Shown here one piece after another: positions 1 to 12,149 of a stretch of DNA of 64,000 bases. The notes beneath the pieces were generated by a model. The model was not told where the DNA came from and did no database searches. It saw nothing but the letters and a program-made list of their open reading frames with translations. A program made the translations under genes and the position numbers. Position 1 is the stretch's first letter. Every line of letters begins with the position of its first letter. Source of the stretch: Ephydatia muelleri (Eukaryota > Porifera > Demospongiae > Spongillida > Spongillidae); assembly GCA_013339895.1 (NCBI GenBank), contig JABACO010000029.1, forward strand, positions 248,001 to 312,000, given 5' to 3'.

Positions 1-573
1 CATTAACACTAAGGTTAGAGAGTGCTACCAGCTATCCATATTAATTTGGAATTATAAAGAGTTGTTGTACTTATTGTAGATTCGTGGCAAACATGAACTC
101 TTTCGCTGATGTAATTAAACAAACAATAATTGGATGCAGCTCTGTAACTTCCATTGGTTGAACTATATATGAAACATCTCATGCACATCAAAACTTAAGC
201 AATGTTCTTGCAGACAGGCATATGTCAGCCAAAAATTAAACATTCATAAACAGAATAACTTAAGGTATAAAAATGTATCGCATTCTTAATTGTATGTTTG
301 TTAACACACTTCAATATGAGAAAGTGATGTATCTACCAATATATGAGGTAGCTATTTGTTTTGCACCAACCAAAGTAGTTAATAGTGCTTGCATTCTGAA
401 AACAAACTCCATGTACATTGTTTAAATTTTGTGCCGAGAGATACATTGGCACCACATTTGAAGTGTTGGGTGCCTAACACTACCTCCTATACCTTAATCT
501 ACCTTAAACATGCACACAAATCAGGTTTTATACTAGAATTTGGGCCTACAATGGCCAGATAGGGTGCACTCTC

Positions 574-1226
574 TACTGATGAGCTGCAAGCAATTATTGC
601 GTTTGCTCAAGACAATACTTCTGTTTTGCTCAAAGCAATGACTCAATCGAGCGTTTCAACCCTAAAGCTGACCATACACTAGGCAACATGTTGCACGCAA
701 CTCTATGAAATTCTAGTAAAATATCAGTAAACTAATGTTTTACTGACAATATAATTGGATTCATTGAGTTGCATGCAACATTGTTGCTTAGTGTATGGTC
801 AATAGCTCCGCCTCAAACGCAATTAGACATTGAACACATATTACATGAGCATTTTAAATGATTCAGGTCTTCTATGTTTATAAATCTTTTTTTGCTAAAC
901 AAACACCGGAAGTTAGGGTCATCTGACTTAACCATCATATTGGGCAATCAAAGCTATAAACCTTTTTTTTTACCATTCCGCAATGCATCCTGCTGAAAAA
1001 TGGAACATAGTTAATACGTCAACGGCCCCAGCGACCGCCCGAGTCGAAAAACGTCTTTATCCACCCCATAGTTCCGCTTGCCAACTCGGTTTACCACTAG
1101 TCAGTCTAGAGCAAATTACGTGGGGTGACAGCTTACGATCGAAAAGCTAATTGCTTCATCGCTTTGAGCAAAACAGAGGTAGAGTCTTGAGCACAACGCA
1201 ATAACCGCTCGAAGCCCGTACTCATC
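574..1226. repeat. diverged inverted repeat, arms 574-643 and 1151-1226
   Basis: Both arms contain the shared word CTGTTTTGCTCAAAGC and a preceding ATTGCG...GCTCAAGAC, in opposite orientation and about 500 bases apart. The left arm ends just before the small TIR element at 669-801. The rest of 1-1980 holds no ORF or RNA gene I can support. Confidence 0.5.
669..801. mobile_element. small terminal-inverted-repeat element (MITE-like)
   Basis: The two ends are inverted copies of about 35 bases: the left end begins TGACCATACACTAGGCAAC and the right end, read in reverse complement, begins TGACCATACACTAAGCAAC. Only about 60 bases separate the arms and no ORF is present. This fits a non-autonomous foldback or MITE-type DNA transposon. 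No clear target-site duplication was seen, so the superfamily is open. Confidence 0.6.
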
Positions 1227-1988
1227 TCGTGCAATTCTTTCTCATGCATAATACCCTAAGTGCAGTCTGCGTAAGTGTCCATCGGACCGAACTTCTCACC
1301 AGCGCCTAGCTACTGATGGGTCTTTATTGGAAGCTTAGAACTATGCTAGGTCGATCCTAGCTGGAATTGCACGATAAATTATATTGCATGGTCAACCTAA
1401 ATGAGGTATATACCACCTATTGTGTCGACATTTTAGTGAGATTCAAAAGCTGTTGCAGAATTTAATAGGTTTGATTATGATAGCTCACGTGCTAAACTAA
1501 ATGACTCAACTATTAATATTAGTGACCTGCAGTGCTCTGGGCCTCTACTCTGGGCCTGTGCTCTATACCTGTATGTGCGGACAAGACTAAAAATGAATTA
1601 ATGAACAATGGCAAGAATCAATTATACAGAACCAATCAAATAATAGAATATGTAATATTGAATATTTACTTCATGCAGGTTTTATATATGATGGCATAAA
1701 ATAGATTACTCCCCCTCTCTCTCTAGACACAAACCCTGGCGGGGTGAGCCATGTTGAGGTCAGATGAAGGTAGCACTAGATAAGAAGTTTGAGAGTGTGA
1801 AGAACATGGAAATGTTGAGCAAAGTGATGCAATCTATACAGGTGGTATGGCATGGGTACTTGGCAAACCACTTCATCATTAAACTAAACCATACTCTTTA
1901 TAAATGTTTGCATACACTATGCACAAACATTAAAACTGTGACAAACACACACACTAACACATACTCGTGCAGTCCCTGCCATTACATG

Positions 1989-3895
1989 TTCACAGTGGTC
2001 ACCCACATGCTCACAGTGTGCTGTAGGTCACCCACATGCTCACAGTGTGCTGTAGGTCACCCACATGCTCACAGTGTGCTGTAGGTCACCCATGCTCACA
2101 GTGTGCTGTAGGTCACCCACATGCTCACAGTGTGCTGTAGGTCACCCACATGCTCACAGTGTGATGTAGGTCACCCACACACTCACAGTGTGCTGGGGTC
2201 ACCCACATGCTCACAGTGTGCTGTAGGTCACCCACACACTCACAGTGTGCTGTAGGTCACCCACATGCTCACAGTATGCTGTAGGTCACTCACATGCTCA
2301 CAGTGTGCTGTAGGTCACCCAAATGCTCACAGTGTGCTGTAGGTCACCCACATGCTCACAGTGTGCTGTAGGTCACCCACATGCTCACAGTGTGATGTAG
2401 GTCACCCACATGCTCACAGTGTGCTGTAGGTCACCCACATGCTCAGTGTGCTGTAGGTCACCCACATGCTCACAGTGTGCTGTAGGTCACCCACATGCTC
2501 AGTGTGCTGTAGGTCACCCGCATGTTCACAGTGTGCTGTAGGTCACCCACATGTTCACAGTGTGCTGTAGATCACCCACATGTTCACAGTGTGCTGAAGG
2601 TCACCCACATGCTCACAGTGTACTGTAGGTCACCCACATGCTCACAGTGTGCTTTAGGTCACCCACATGCTCACAGTGTGCTGTAGATCACCCACATGCT
2701 CACAGTGTGATGTAGGTCACCCACATGCTCACAGTGTGCTGTAGGTCACCCACATGCTCACAGTGTGCTGGGGTCACCCACATGCTCACAGTGTGCTGTA
2801 GGTCACCCACATGCTCACAGTTTGCTGTAGGTCACCCACATGCTCACAGTGTGCTGTAGGTCACCCACATGCTCACAGTGTGCTGTAGATCACCCACATG
2901 CTCAGTGTGCTGTAGGTCACCCACATGCTCACAGTGTGTTGTAGGTCACCCACATGCTCACAGTGCGCTGTAGGTCACCCACATGCTCACAGTGTACTGT
3001 GGGTCACCCGCATGTTCACAGTGTGCTGTAGGTCACCCACATGCTCACAGTGTGCTGTAGGTCACCCACATGTTCACAGCGTGTTGTAGGTCACCCACAT
3101 GCTCACAGTGTGTCGTGGGTCACCCACATGCTCACAGTGTGCTGTAGGTCACCCACATGCTCACAGTGTGCTGTAGGTCACCCACATGCTCAGTGTGCTG
3201 TAGGTCACCCACATGCTCACAGTGTGCTGTAGGTCACCCACATGCTCAGTGTGCTGTAGGTCACCCACATGCTCACAGTGTGCTGTAGGTCACCCACATG
3301 CTCACAGTGTGCTGTAGGTCACTCGCATGTTCACAGTGTGCTGTAGGTCACCCACATGCTCACAGTGTGTCGTGGGTCACCCACATGCTCAAAGTGTACT
3401 GTAGGTCACCCACACACTCACAGTGTGCTGTAGGTCACCCACATGCTCACAGTGTGCACACAGTGTGCTGGGGTCACCCACATGCTCACAGTGTGCTGTA
3501 GGTCACCCACATGTTCACAGTGTGCTGTAGGTCACCCACATGCTCACAGTGTGCTGTAGGTCACCCACATGCTCACAGTGTGCTGTAGGTCACCCACATG
3601 CTCACAGTGTGATGTACATGCTCACAGTGTGCTGGGGTCACCCACATGCTCACAGTGTGCTGTAGGTCACCCACATGCTCACAGTGTGCTGTAGGTCACC
3701 CACATGCTCACAGTGTGCTGTAGGTCACCCACATGCCCACAGTGTGCTGTAGGTCACCCACATGCTCACAGTGTGCTGTAGGTCATCCATATGCTCACAG
3801 TGTGCTGTAGGTCGCCCACATGCTCACAGTGTGTCGTGGGTCACCCACATGCTCAAAGTGTACTGTGGGTCACCCGCATGTTCACAGTATACTGT
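1989..3895. repeat. 29-bp minisatellite, about 65 units
   Basis: A 29-base unit (CACAGTGTGCTGTAGGTCAC followed by CCACATGCT) is repeated head to tail for about 1.9 kb. Variants have single-base changes or lose 4 bases (CTCAGTG instead of CTCACAGTG) or 2 bases (CTGGGGTC). Because 29 is not a multiple of 3, the Cys/His-rich short ORFs across it cycle through frames and are not genes. Confidence 0.97.
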
Positions 3896-4101
3896 ACATG
3901 AATCATTTATAGTCATCTATAACTTTGTGATATCAATTCAATGAAAACTATGACACCATGGATCATCGACACCTTGGTCAGCTGCATGGTTGTTAATTAG
4001 TTCACGCAGGCTTGAGCATGCCTGCTCCAGAATGTTCTTAGCAGTTATGTTTATAATAATAGAAAAATTAGCATTATTGTGGGTTATTTCATAGCTGAAT
4101 A

Positions 4102-5875
4102 ATGTCGAAGAGAGCTAGAATGTCCCTTGCATCCCTGAGTGGAGCAGCGAAATCTAATATTATCCAAAGTCTCGGTACTCTAGCGAAGAATTGCAACGAT
4201 CTTTTCTGCTGTAGCGGAGAAATAGACAAACCAGCAACAATCGTGTATAAAATCAATGAACTGTGGAACGCTGCGTATTTTCCAAGCGACAACGAAGATG
4301 CCATGCTCAGCGGATTAATGGAAGCGAGCTCCCTTGCCAGTTTTGGTGTTGGCGGTGAAACAGTAACAGACGTCACTTACCGAGATGCTCGCAAATTAGA
4401 ACCGGAAAATTTCCTAACAAGTATCCAACTAAGTGGCATGTCCATTCTGCCGCTTGTTATAAAAATGCTCGTTCCCAACATGCGCACGATCAGAGCAGAG
4501 CTGTATAAGTTAAACATCTACGGGCCTGGTGGACACTTCAAACCTCACGTGGATACTCCTAGATCTGCAGACATGTTTGGCAGTTTGGTGGTGTGCCTAC
4601 CCACTCGCTTCACTGGTGGTAGTCTGGTTCTTCGTCATCGTAAACAGGAGGTTATATATGATTGGTCCTCTACACCTGACCATCCAGCTAGGACCATCAA
4701 GTGGGCAGCATTCTTTAGCAACATTGAACATGAGATTCTTCCTGTTACCAGTGGTCATCGTGTGACTTTGACCTATAACCTTTACCGAGAGGGTTCAGAA
4801 ATGTTGGTGCCAGCTCTATCTCTATCCTCTCCAGAAACAACTGCTTTCAAGAAATTCTTCATTGGAGCACTCAGCAATCCTCATTTCAAGAGGACAGGAG
4901 GCATTCTGGGATTTTTCTGTCAACATTCCTATGTGTTTGAAAGCCTCAATGACCAGAAGCTACTTCCATCCATGTTGAAAGGAGGTGATTATAGCGTATT
5001 TGTGGACATCAAATCACTTGGAATTCCAATTGTTGTGAAGCCATATTTGAGGTGGGTTATTATAGTAAGTTAACCTCCCCAGTCACCCTCTAATTTGAAG
5101 AGTCCAGTGTAGGTCATGTGGTGGATGTAAAAAATATAGATGGGTTGCATGGATCTCGGGAGTAACATTTGAAAACTAAGTAATTGTATGCTACAACAAA
5201 TTGGGCAATCCTGTGGTCACCCTTGTTTTGTTGATGCCACATGCGCCATTTGCCCAATCAGCATTAAAATGAATGTTTCTTCTGGGGTTTAATCATATGC
5301 ACTCATTGCATTTGGTAATCCAGCATTAGAATAAGCTGAAGCATAACAGGATGCAATACCAGACTTCATATCATTTACATATCACCCTTTTCTCCTGTTC
5401 CCTCAGAGGCTTTGATGATGACTACTATGTACTGAAGAAGTTTAATCCAATCGAATTTGGTAATAATTATGATTGCGAGAATGATGGATGGTGTAGTAAA
5501 GACATCATGTTAGATGTATTTGGCGATGATATAATCGAGGGTTGTGAGATAGAATGGTGCCAGATGAAGGAACAGCATTCTCACTGGGAGCCAGCAGGAG
5601 CTGTGTCAATATATGGAAATGAACCCCGCCTTGATTCCTACTACCAGGCAGCTGCTATATATGTTGGAGTTCCCAAGTGGGGGAAGTGTCGTCAGAAGTT
5701 GGCATGTAGAACTGAGGAAGGTAATGCTGGGAATGAAGGGGACAAAGACGAAGTTATGGAGGAAGGAGATAAGAAAAGTGAATTGGATGATGGCAATGAA
5801 GATGGCCATAGTGATGAAGCTGATAATGATACAGTCTTCATGAAGATTTTTGGTGAAAAGTGTAGCCATTACTGA
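4102..5875 (+). CDS. 2-oxoglutarate/Fe(II)-dependent oxygenase, copy 1 (two exons)
   Basis: Exon 1 is 4102-5051 and exon 2 is 5407-5875. The donor is GAG|GTGGGT and the acceptor CCTCAG|AGGC; joining them restores an Arg codon and gives 472 residues. The double-stranded beta-helix core shows the iron ligands H149 and D151 in FKPHVDTPR, a distal H210 in IEHEI, and R220 in HRVTLTYNLY, the usual 2-oxoglutarate-binding position. These residues predict an active oxygenase, but the substrate is unknown. Exon 2 holds a conserved WEPAGAV...YQAAAIYVG segment and an acidic tail. No signal peptide is evident, so it is probably intracellular. The ATG at 4102 opens the frame; a more upstream start was not found. 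A paralogue lies at 13.6-15.3 kb and shares an identical 272-bp core. Confidence 0.85.
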
Positions 5876-6689
5876 GTTGTGACATTGTATAGCTGGTAAA
5901 TGGTTGTATTAATAACTATCATCAATTTTATTATTGGCTCTAATGTAATAAGGGGGTATTCCTGCATGTAGATGCATCGGTACTGCAGGCAATCGAGTAT
6001 GGTTGGTGCATGACACCCATGCACCCATGCTGGTTGTGACTGCATTCATGCTGGTCGCCAATCGGCCCCATGGATGTACATGTACTTTGTATGTTCTTAT
6101 AGAGGAAGGATTTTGTGTATTGTGATTTAGTAATGAAGATTCTGTATTTTCTGCACCATTAAATACCCTTTTGGAGGCTACATGTAAATGTCACTGCTTC
6201 TGGTCAGTACATGTGCAAGTGCATATGCTCAAGTGTATACATACATGTACACACAAGTATAGGGGAAACTGTACATGGAATGATTCTCTTTGACACAAAC
6301 CATACATGTATCAGTGGTGAAGGTAGTCATGTAATTCTGTATCATATAAGGTGGTACTCTACCAGTTAGAAATAGAATGAATTTGAAATGGATTAAGGGG
6401 AAGGAAGGCTGCGTTTATGTACCAAGAGTGCATGTACACTGTAGGGGGATTTCCCATAATTAAGAGTTCTTGGGCAAACAGAACAGGTTTTGCTGGACTT
6501 CAAATCAGCCACATGAAAAAACAAATCTATAACTTTATCTGCCTGTTCACTCCCTCCATAGCTAGTAGGGATGATCCCCACGTTTCTCAGTATGCATCCT
6601 TTACAATTTGCTAAAAGGAATGTGTAGGTAGCACTAATTATAGCCCCTACTGATAAAATCATGTTGCGTGATCTCTAGTGTGCCAATGG
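5876..6689. other. non-coding stretch after oxygenase copy 1
   Basis: This includes the probable 3' UTR of the oxygenase gene. I see no ORF with family resemblance. A few scattered CCCATGCTGG words near 6010-6060 resemble the minisatellite that follows. Confidence 0.5.
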
Positions 6690-7030
6690 ACAGTGGGCCA
6701 ATTGGCAAGGAGCATGGGTGGGGCCAATTGGCAAGGAGCATGGGTGGGGCCAATGTTGGCCCTACCCATGCTCCTTGCCCATTGGCCCCACCTATGCTGG
6801 TTTCCCATTATATTGGCCCCACCCATACTCCTTGCCAATTGGCCCAGCATGGGTGGGGCCATTGGGCAACCAGCATGGGTGGGGCCAATGGGCAAGGAGC
6901 ATGGGTGGGGCCAATTGGCAAGGAGCATGGGTGGGGCCAATTGGCAAGGAGCATGGGTGGGGCCAATTGGCAAGGAGCATGGGTGTGGCCATTGGGCAAC
7001 CAGCATGGGTGTGGCCAATGGGCAAACTGA
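6690..7030. repeat. 26-bp minisatellite with an inverted central block
   Basis: The unit is CCAATTGGCAAGGAGCATGG followed by GTGGGG. Units at 6690-6750 and 6845-7030 run in one orientation, while about 6752-6840 contains the reverse-complement units (CCCATGCTCCTTGCC). The array can therefore fold into long hairpins. ORFs on both strands (GANWQGAWVGPIG type) are repeat translations, not genes. Confidence 0.95.
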
Positions 7031-8344
7031 TTCATATTTGTTAGAACTCCTTGGGTCTGACATGACGTGCCCAGTACATTCTGTTATGTATTGCCATGTC
7101 TAATTCAAACTTGATTGGTCATGTAGGTGGGTTGAATATTATATTCCATACCCACCACAAGCCCCTCCTCTTTTCCTTGTGTGAATTAGTCTTTTAAACT
7201 ATTTATGAGCATGCACATATGTAGATCAGGACTTGAGATAACACCAATCGCCTTCATTGCAGTACTTTGCACTAGGGTGTGTAACCAGGTTTTGTAGATT
7301 TTATTCTTTTATTCGCGGTCGACTATGCATTTAGCAGAATAGCAGATTACCGATTTCAGACTTTCCTTTAGTCGAAATAACCGATTCTGTTTTTTTTTTT
7401 TGTCGCGATTAATCGATATTCGTTTCTTTCATATGCAGAAAATCTGTCAGAAATCGATTACCTTTTTATACGCCCTTCGTTTATCCCTTATAGATGGCAA
7501 TAGTTTACTAATTATAATGGTCGGTTTAAAATCAGTGTTGACGTAATCAAAGGTAACCATGCAAACTAATCAACACTGCCCTTCTTTCAAAATACCGTCC
7601 CTGTGCATGTTTTCATACAAGCATGGATGCACGCGCATGGCACAATAGTTTCGATCAGAACTTTTTGGCGGTATATAGTAGATGTTCGCAAGCTCACGTT
7701 AGACCTTTCCATTATCTGCAGTGTGTATTACTGACTATTACATACATGTAAAATAAGTGTTGATACAAGCAAATAAACACTAAACAGTTCAATTTCCTCA
7801 ACGAAACGCGCTATGTAGTCCTCTGCACCAGCTAATATAAGTGTTCTATTGGTTCCCATGTGTCATCTTCCGGCCCGAATCCTTTCCAGCGCATCAAATA
7901 CTTAGGCACACCCTTTTCCTGACGTTCGGCGATGATATCGTACAAATCCTGGTTGGCGGCTTTGTCGCATGCAGTTCAATTCTTCGGGGGCATGCTGTTT
8001 GAAAAATGCAATGGAGGCGGGCACGTGTGGTTTTAATAATTTAAAATTGACATTATTGTAAGGCAAGAGGCCAATGACTATTTGTCAGTTGAGCCATACA
8101 ATAGTGCGTAGTGCCTTTTTAAATTTCATTGTCGTAGAATTAATGAGATGTTATTTTCAATTGACTCACGCGCAACGTATGCCTACAGCGATTTTGTTAT
8201 TTATTCGGCTAAACATCTATATGTACATTTTCCCTATACACTAAAATGAATGGCATCCACAAAAAACTGGACTGAGTAACTATGATTTACGTGCCAATAT
8301 TAAAATCGGCTCTGCATTCTGATTGTGTGCCAAAATCCAGGCAC
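7031..8344. other. AT-rich non-coding stretch
   Basis: No convincing ORF, RNA gene or tandem array is visible. It may hold decayed mobile-element sequence, but I recognise none. Confidence 0.4.
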
Positions 8345-8450
8345 ACGTAGAACAACTTTTGTTAGGCCGCATTTCACCAGACCCTACCCTCGCGTAGCGG
8401 TGATGTAATCCATCCGCAGCTGTGAGGGTGGGACTGGGTACGAGACTATT
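8345..8450 (+). mobile_element. copy of the GTACGAGAC-type TIR repeat family
   Basis: It contains the family words GTAGCGGTGATGTAATCCAT and TGGGTACGAGAC. The same words form the 98-bp inverted ends at 17164 and 18577. Related but shorter copies lie at 9385-9456 and 28172-28194. It appears to be a solo, diverged terminal repeat or MITE. Confidence 0.6.
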
Positions 8451-8514
8451 GGAGGATGGGGGGGGGGGCCATACAGCGCTAGGCACAATAATATTGTTAT
8501 TGTATTGGTTGTAC

Positions 8515-8715
8515 TGATATTCAGCAATAAATATATTGCAATATTCCATTACAACAATACAATAGATTGCAATACTCCATTATAACATTACAATATATTG
8601 CAATATTCCATTGTAACAATACAATATATTGCAATATTCCATTGTAACAATACAATATATTGCAATATTCCATTATAACAATACAATATATTGCAATACA
8701 ATATTGCAATGTTTT
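8515..8715. repeat. 31-bp AT-rich minisatellite
   Basis: About six tandem units of 31 bases built on TTGCAATATTCCATTGTAAC followed by AATACAATATA. The unit is internally near-palindromic (CAATAT/ATATTG). Confidence 0.9.
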
Positions 8716-9197
8716 AAACCACCATGCAGGTCCCATCATTCTATGCATTTCACTAGCATCTTACACATTGTGCAGTACCTGCTCTAAAAATGCATGCTTT
8801 ACACACGATGGTGGTGATTTTCTCAAATTGAGTCGAAAAGTGCTTACACTACGCCCGTTTTTGTCTGGAACTCTTTTCCGTGCATTTTCGAGTATCGTAT
8901 GGCCGGCCTCACGTATCTTAGCGGTGGCTATGTTCATTTTCTCGACGTCCTGACTTCTCTTTAGTTTGGTAAGCGCTCTCAGTGTCACTATGAATGCTTA
9001 GTAATATTTATTTTTGCTTTTTTCCAGCCGTTTCATGTCTACCAGCTGCTTGAAAAGTGGGCGGTGTTGTGGTGCGCGTCGTTTGAAACATTTTGAAATT
9101 TATTTACCACAGCCCTACTGCACAATACAAGATTGATGTGGTTTGACACGTATATATATGAGACTAAGTTCAGTCTGATTAAACACCTTTTTGTCAA

Positions 9198-9345
9198 CCA
9201 ATACAATACAATATATTGTTATTGCTAACTACTACAATACAATATATTGGTATTGTTAACTACTACAATACAATATATTGGTATTGTTAACTACTACAAT
9301 ACAATATATTGTAGACAATATATTGCAATATATTGTATGAACAAT
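9198..9345. repeat. second 31-bp AT-rich minisatellite
   Basis: Three to four units of CAATACAATATATTGGTATT followed by GTTAACTACTA. It shares the CAATACAATATATTG word and the 31-base period with the array at 8515-8715. Both arrays lie next to a copy of the GTACGAGAC-type repeat. Confidence 0.85.
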
Positions 9346-9384
9346 ACGTAGGGCTGGGGCCATAGGCACAAATGTCCGTTAAGA

Positions 9385-9456
9385 ACAACTTTTGTTAGGT
9401 ATTCACCAGGCCGCGTAGCGGTGTGAGTGAGTGTGGGTCTGGGTACGAGGCTAATC
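9385..9456 (+). mobile_element. short copy of the GTACGAGAC-type repeat
   Basis: It shares AACAACTTTTGTTAG, CGCGTAGCGGTG and GGGTCTGGGTACGAG with the copy at 8345-8450, in the same orientation but with an internal deletion. The two form a direct pair about 1 kb apart. Confidence 0.55.
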
Positions 9457-10241
9457 CTCCAATGCATCGCATAGTTAGGTACTTGGCCGTAACTACCGTC
9501 AAAAATTGTCTCCCAAAAATTGTAACGTAATTTTTGGCTGCCGGAGAGGATTGATTTGAGGCGATCGTTTGTTTGCGCTGGTTTCAAGTTTTGTTGTGCT
9601 TGCTATATTCTATAAAGGTAGCCCATGGCTTCTTTTAGCATTTGCTATTCGTTGTATACGGTGAAATGATTCGCAGTAGTAAGTTGTGGGCGTGTCAAAA
9701 AGGTATGGTTTGATGGTTATAGAATTTTGTAGCGCATTGAATGGGTTGCATGAAATACATATGAAGGCATTAAGGACACCTAGATGCATTACTCATTTAA
9801 ATATGAGGGCAATCAGACAATGCGCAGGGTGTTGTCTCGAAGCCTCCACGAACGGCTTCATATGGTTTAAAGTACGCGATTATCGTGAAAGCTAATAGCT
9901 TTTATGACAGTGGGACGTCATACTTATTTGCCCTAATGTTACTAAGATATGTTTCTGACCTCGTAGGTAAAGAGTGTTAACGAGGTGTTCTATATAAAAC
10001 GCACCTTTTTGTTGCCGTGGGTTCTTTAGCTAGATAATTTTCAGACTCTGCTGCTTATGTAGTAATAGCGCCTTGCATTTCACGAGATTCTGATTTAGCG
10101 CAGTGCTCTTATCAATCAAACCAATTTAATCAAAATTTGTCATGGCAATATGCAATGTTAGTTTATTATTCATGTTTTTAATACTATGTTTATTAAACTC
10201 TATATTTTTATTCAACAGTTCTGTGTGTAGTTGCATGGATA

Positions 10242-10514
10242 ATGAAGACTGTTGGGGATTTGAAGAATTTTGTGGACTATTTAAAAAATGACATTAATGA
10301 ACGTAATGAGCTGCAAGCACCCATGATACGAAAGGGGCTAGTGTTTTACATCCACACCAATATAGCATCTCAACGTTTAGAAAATACAAGAAGTATCATT
10401 GCATCAATTCTTGAGCACTCTGCTGGAAGCAGTGTCACCACTACACCTGATATGTTGCGGTGGGCAGTACGTCATATTATTAAAAAAATCTTACAAGATG
10501 TTGGGCTGAAGTAG
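10242..10514 (+). CDS. hypothetical ORF, 90 aa, possibly the 5' part of the decayed transposase-like gene downstream
   Basis: The ORF starts with ATG (MKTVGDLKNFVDYL) and ends at VGLK. No domain was recognised. It precedes, in the same orientation, the decayed RNase-H-fold-like protein at 10640-11170 and may belong to the same element or gene. Codon usage is AT-rich like its surroundings. Confidence 0.35.
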   Translation: MKTVGDLKNFVDYLKNDINERNELQAPMIRKGLVFYIHTNIASQRLENTRSIIASILEHSAGSSVTTTPDMLRWAVRHIIKKILQDVGLK

Positions 10515-10639
10515 AGGTGTTTCTCAATGAGCAGTTTATAGTGTCTATTGACACAGCTGAGGATGTAGTTGTTCTATTACCAGTTTTGAATACAGAGATA
10601 AATGTAATGTGCGATCCACCTTTACTTCATGTATTCCAT

Positions 10640-11170
10640 AACACATGTGTGTAATGTGATTAACGCAATTCTTTTTGAATTGGCGGGTACAACTGTTGAT
10701 AGTCTTCCTCATAATAGTACAGTATCTCAATGTGTATATGAATTAGGAATTATCAGTGATATTCAGGTAAGTGAAGTAATGTATGCAAATGAAAATCTCA
10801 CTCTTTCATGGGACTCAACAGTTGATGGGACACACATCAATGAACTCCATATCAGTGTGCACACTGTGCCACTAACTTCGTATGTACTGCAATTAGGTGC
10901 TATAGCCTCTGGTCGAACAGAAGACTATGTTTCTCATATCAGTGTTAGCTTGACTCATATGATTTTCGTATTTGCAAAATTTAAAAATCTTCCATTTTTA
11001 GATGTAAGGTCAACAATACTTAAGCATTTGAAAAATACTTTAACCGATAGAGTTGCTGTTAATCATTGTGTGGTACAACATCTGCAGTTACAAAAATGGA
11101 TGTTGAGTTGCTTGAATTAGATTGTAATATTCACCCTCTTGATGGGATGGCAAAGAAGTGTACAAGAACT
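10640..11170 (+). pseudogene. RNase H-fold transposase-like protein, broken
   Basis: The frame reads ELGIISDIQ...ENLTLSWDSTVDGTHINEL, then GRTEDYVSHI, then LTDRVAVNHC. This resembles a widespread uncharacterised animal family that I remember as WD(A/S)T...G.H(I/V)NE..., GGTAEDY..HI and (T)DR(A/V)AVNH, followed by ELNCHLHPLD. Here the equivalent ELDCNIHPLDGMAKK at about 11104-11150 lies in another frame, so a frameshift falls near 11085. The spaced acidic residues suggest, but do not prove, an RNase H-like catalytic fold of a mobile element. Further downstream the reading is interrupted by stops. Confidence 0.5.
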
Positions 11171-12149
11171 AAGTTGTAAATTTAATTTATGGAATCACAA
11201 AAATGAGATATAAACAAGGCAAAGATGATCCCTGCGCAGGGTTTAAGCATTTCTTGCATCAGGAAGGTATTAAACCATAGATTAAAGAATACCTGGATAC
11301 GAAACGCGTCACGTGATCCATTGAATTGTCAATTGTAGGCGGCGAACTCTTTGAAGCTAAGTGTGTTTCGATTAACCCTTTTGTACCGTACGCTTTTTCC
11401 CCAACTTTCACTGCTGTTCAACACAAACTTCGATATTTTCGGCAATATTCGTACTCCCACTGGTCTTACTTTCCAGGTTAGTAAGTACTGTTCACGCAAT
11501 TCACTAAGCACACTCTATGTAGGTACCGTATGTACCATTTCTGCCTCTTCGGAACATACATCTCAACTTAGAGAAGCTTCCAACCATTCATTTCTATAAG
11601 CAAATAAGTGTATTATTCCCTCTGTGGAACGAACGTATATACGTTGTAAGGGGCCTCAACATGTGGGTACAACTGCTTTGTGAACAGGTTGTGGACCCAT
11701 CTTGTTTCGGAACATAGTGTGTGAACTAGACTCACGCAACAAAGTCCAATTTTGCTTATAACTGTTAAGAAAGAGTTGTTGTGTGGAACGCATACTGTCA
11801 AAGGTGTACCAACGTTACACGTTATGTACAAATGTCTTATAGTTTTGTGGGTTATTTTAATTTAACCGTCCGCGGACCGATATGTGTTTCGGTACATCTC
11901 GTGCACGGTAAGTGCAAGCTAGAAAGCATTTAGACACATCTAAGCAGTTACTATGATCAATTGTAGGGAACGCACATACAGTGATTAAAGTTGTATCTAA
12001 TGTTTTTATACTTTTATACTTTCTTCACTTGTTTTGCGTTATGTGAGAACCACTGATAGCTGATATTTTAAAAAGTGAAATGCAGTATATTGTATTTATG
12101 TACATTAGCATGGCGTGCATGCACAGTATCAAAATAAGGTGGCAGACAC
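11171..12149. other. stretch without a supported gene
   Basis: A possible continuation of the transposase-like gene (GKDDPCAGFKHFLHQEGIKP near 11220-11275) is followed by stops. Nothing else is recognisable. Confidence 0.35.

Noticed and set aside
1989..3895. CRISPR-like array (regular repeats)
   Set aside because: There are no unique spacers; units are contiguous 29-mers, and the genome is eukaryotic.
1764..3944. Cys/His-rich ORFs (SPTCSQCAVGHPHAHSV repeats) that could look like a metal-binding protein
   Set aside because: They are translations of the 29-bp minisatellite; the frame cycles every unit and there is no splice or start context.
4089..4376. Minus-strand ORF opposite oxygenase copy 1, also at 13557-13871
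   Set aside because: Shadow of the plus-strand gene; similarity between the two shadows simply follows the paralogy.
6659..7103. Overlapping ORFs on both strands of 75-141 codons with GANWQGAW or PCQLAPPM repeats
   Set aside because: All come from the 26-bp palindromic minisatellite.
8761..8988. Minus-strand ORF of 75 codons (LTKLKRSQDVEKMNIATAKI...)
   Set aside because: Plausible coiled-coil composition, but no splice sites, neighbours or family resemblance to support it.
8345..9456. LTR retrotransposon suggested by direct copies about 1 kb apart
   Set aside because: No primer-binding site, gag or pol between them, and the copies belong to a TIR-ended family.
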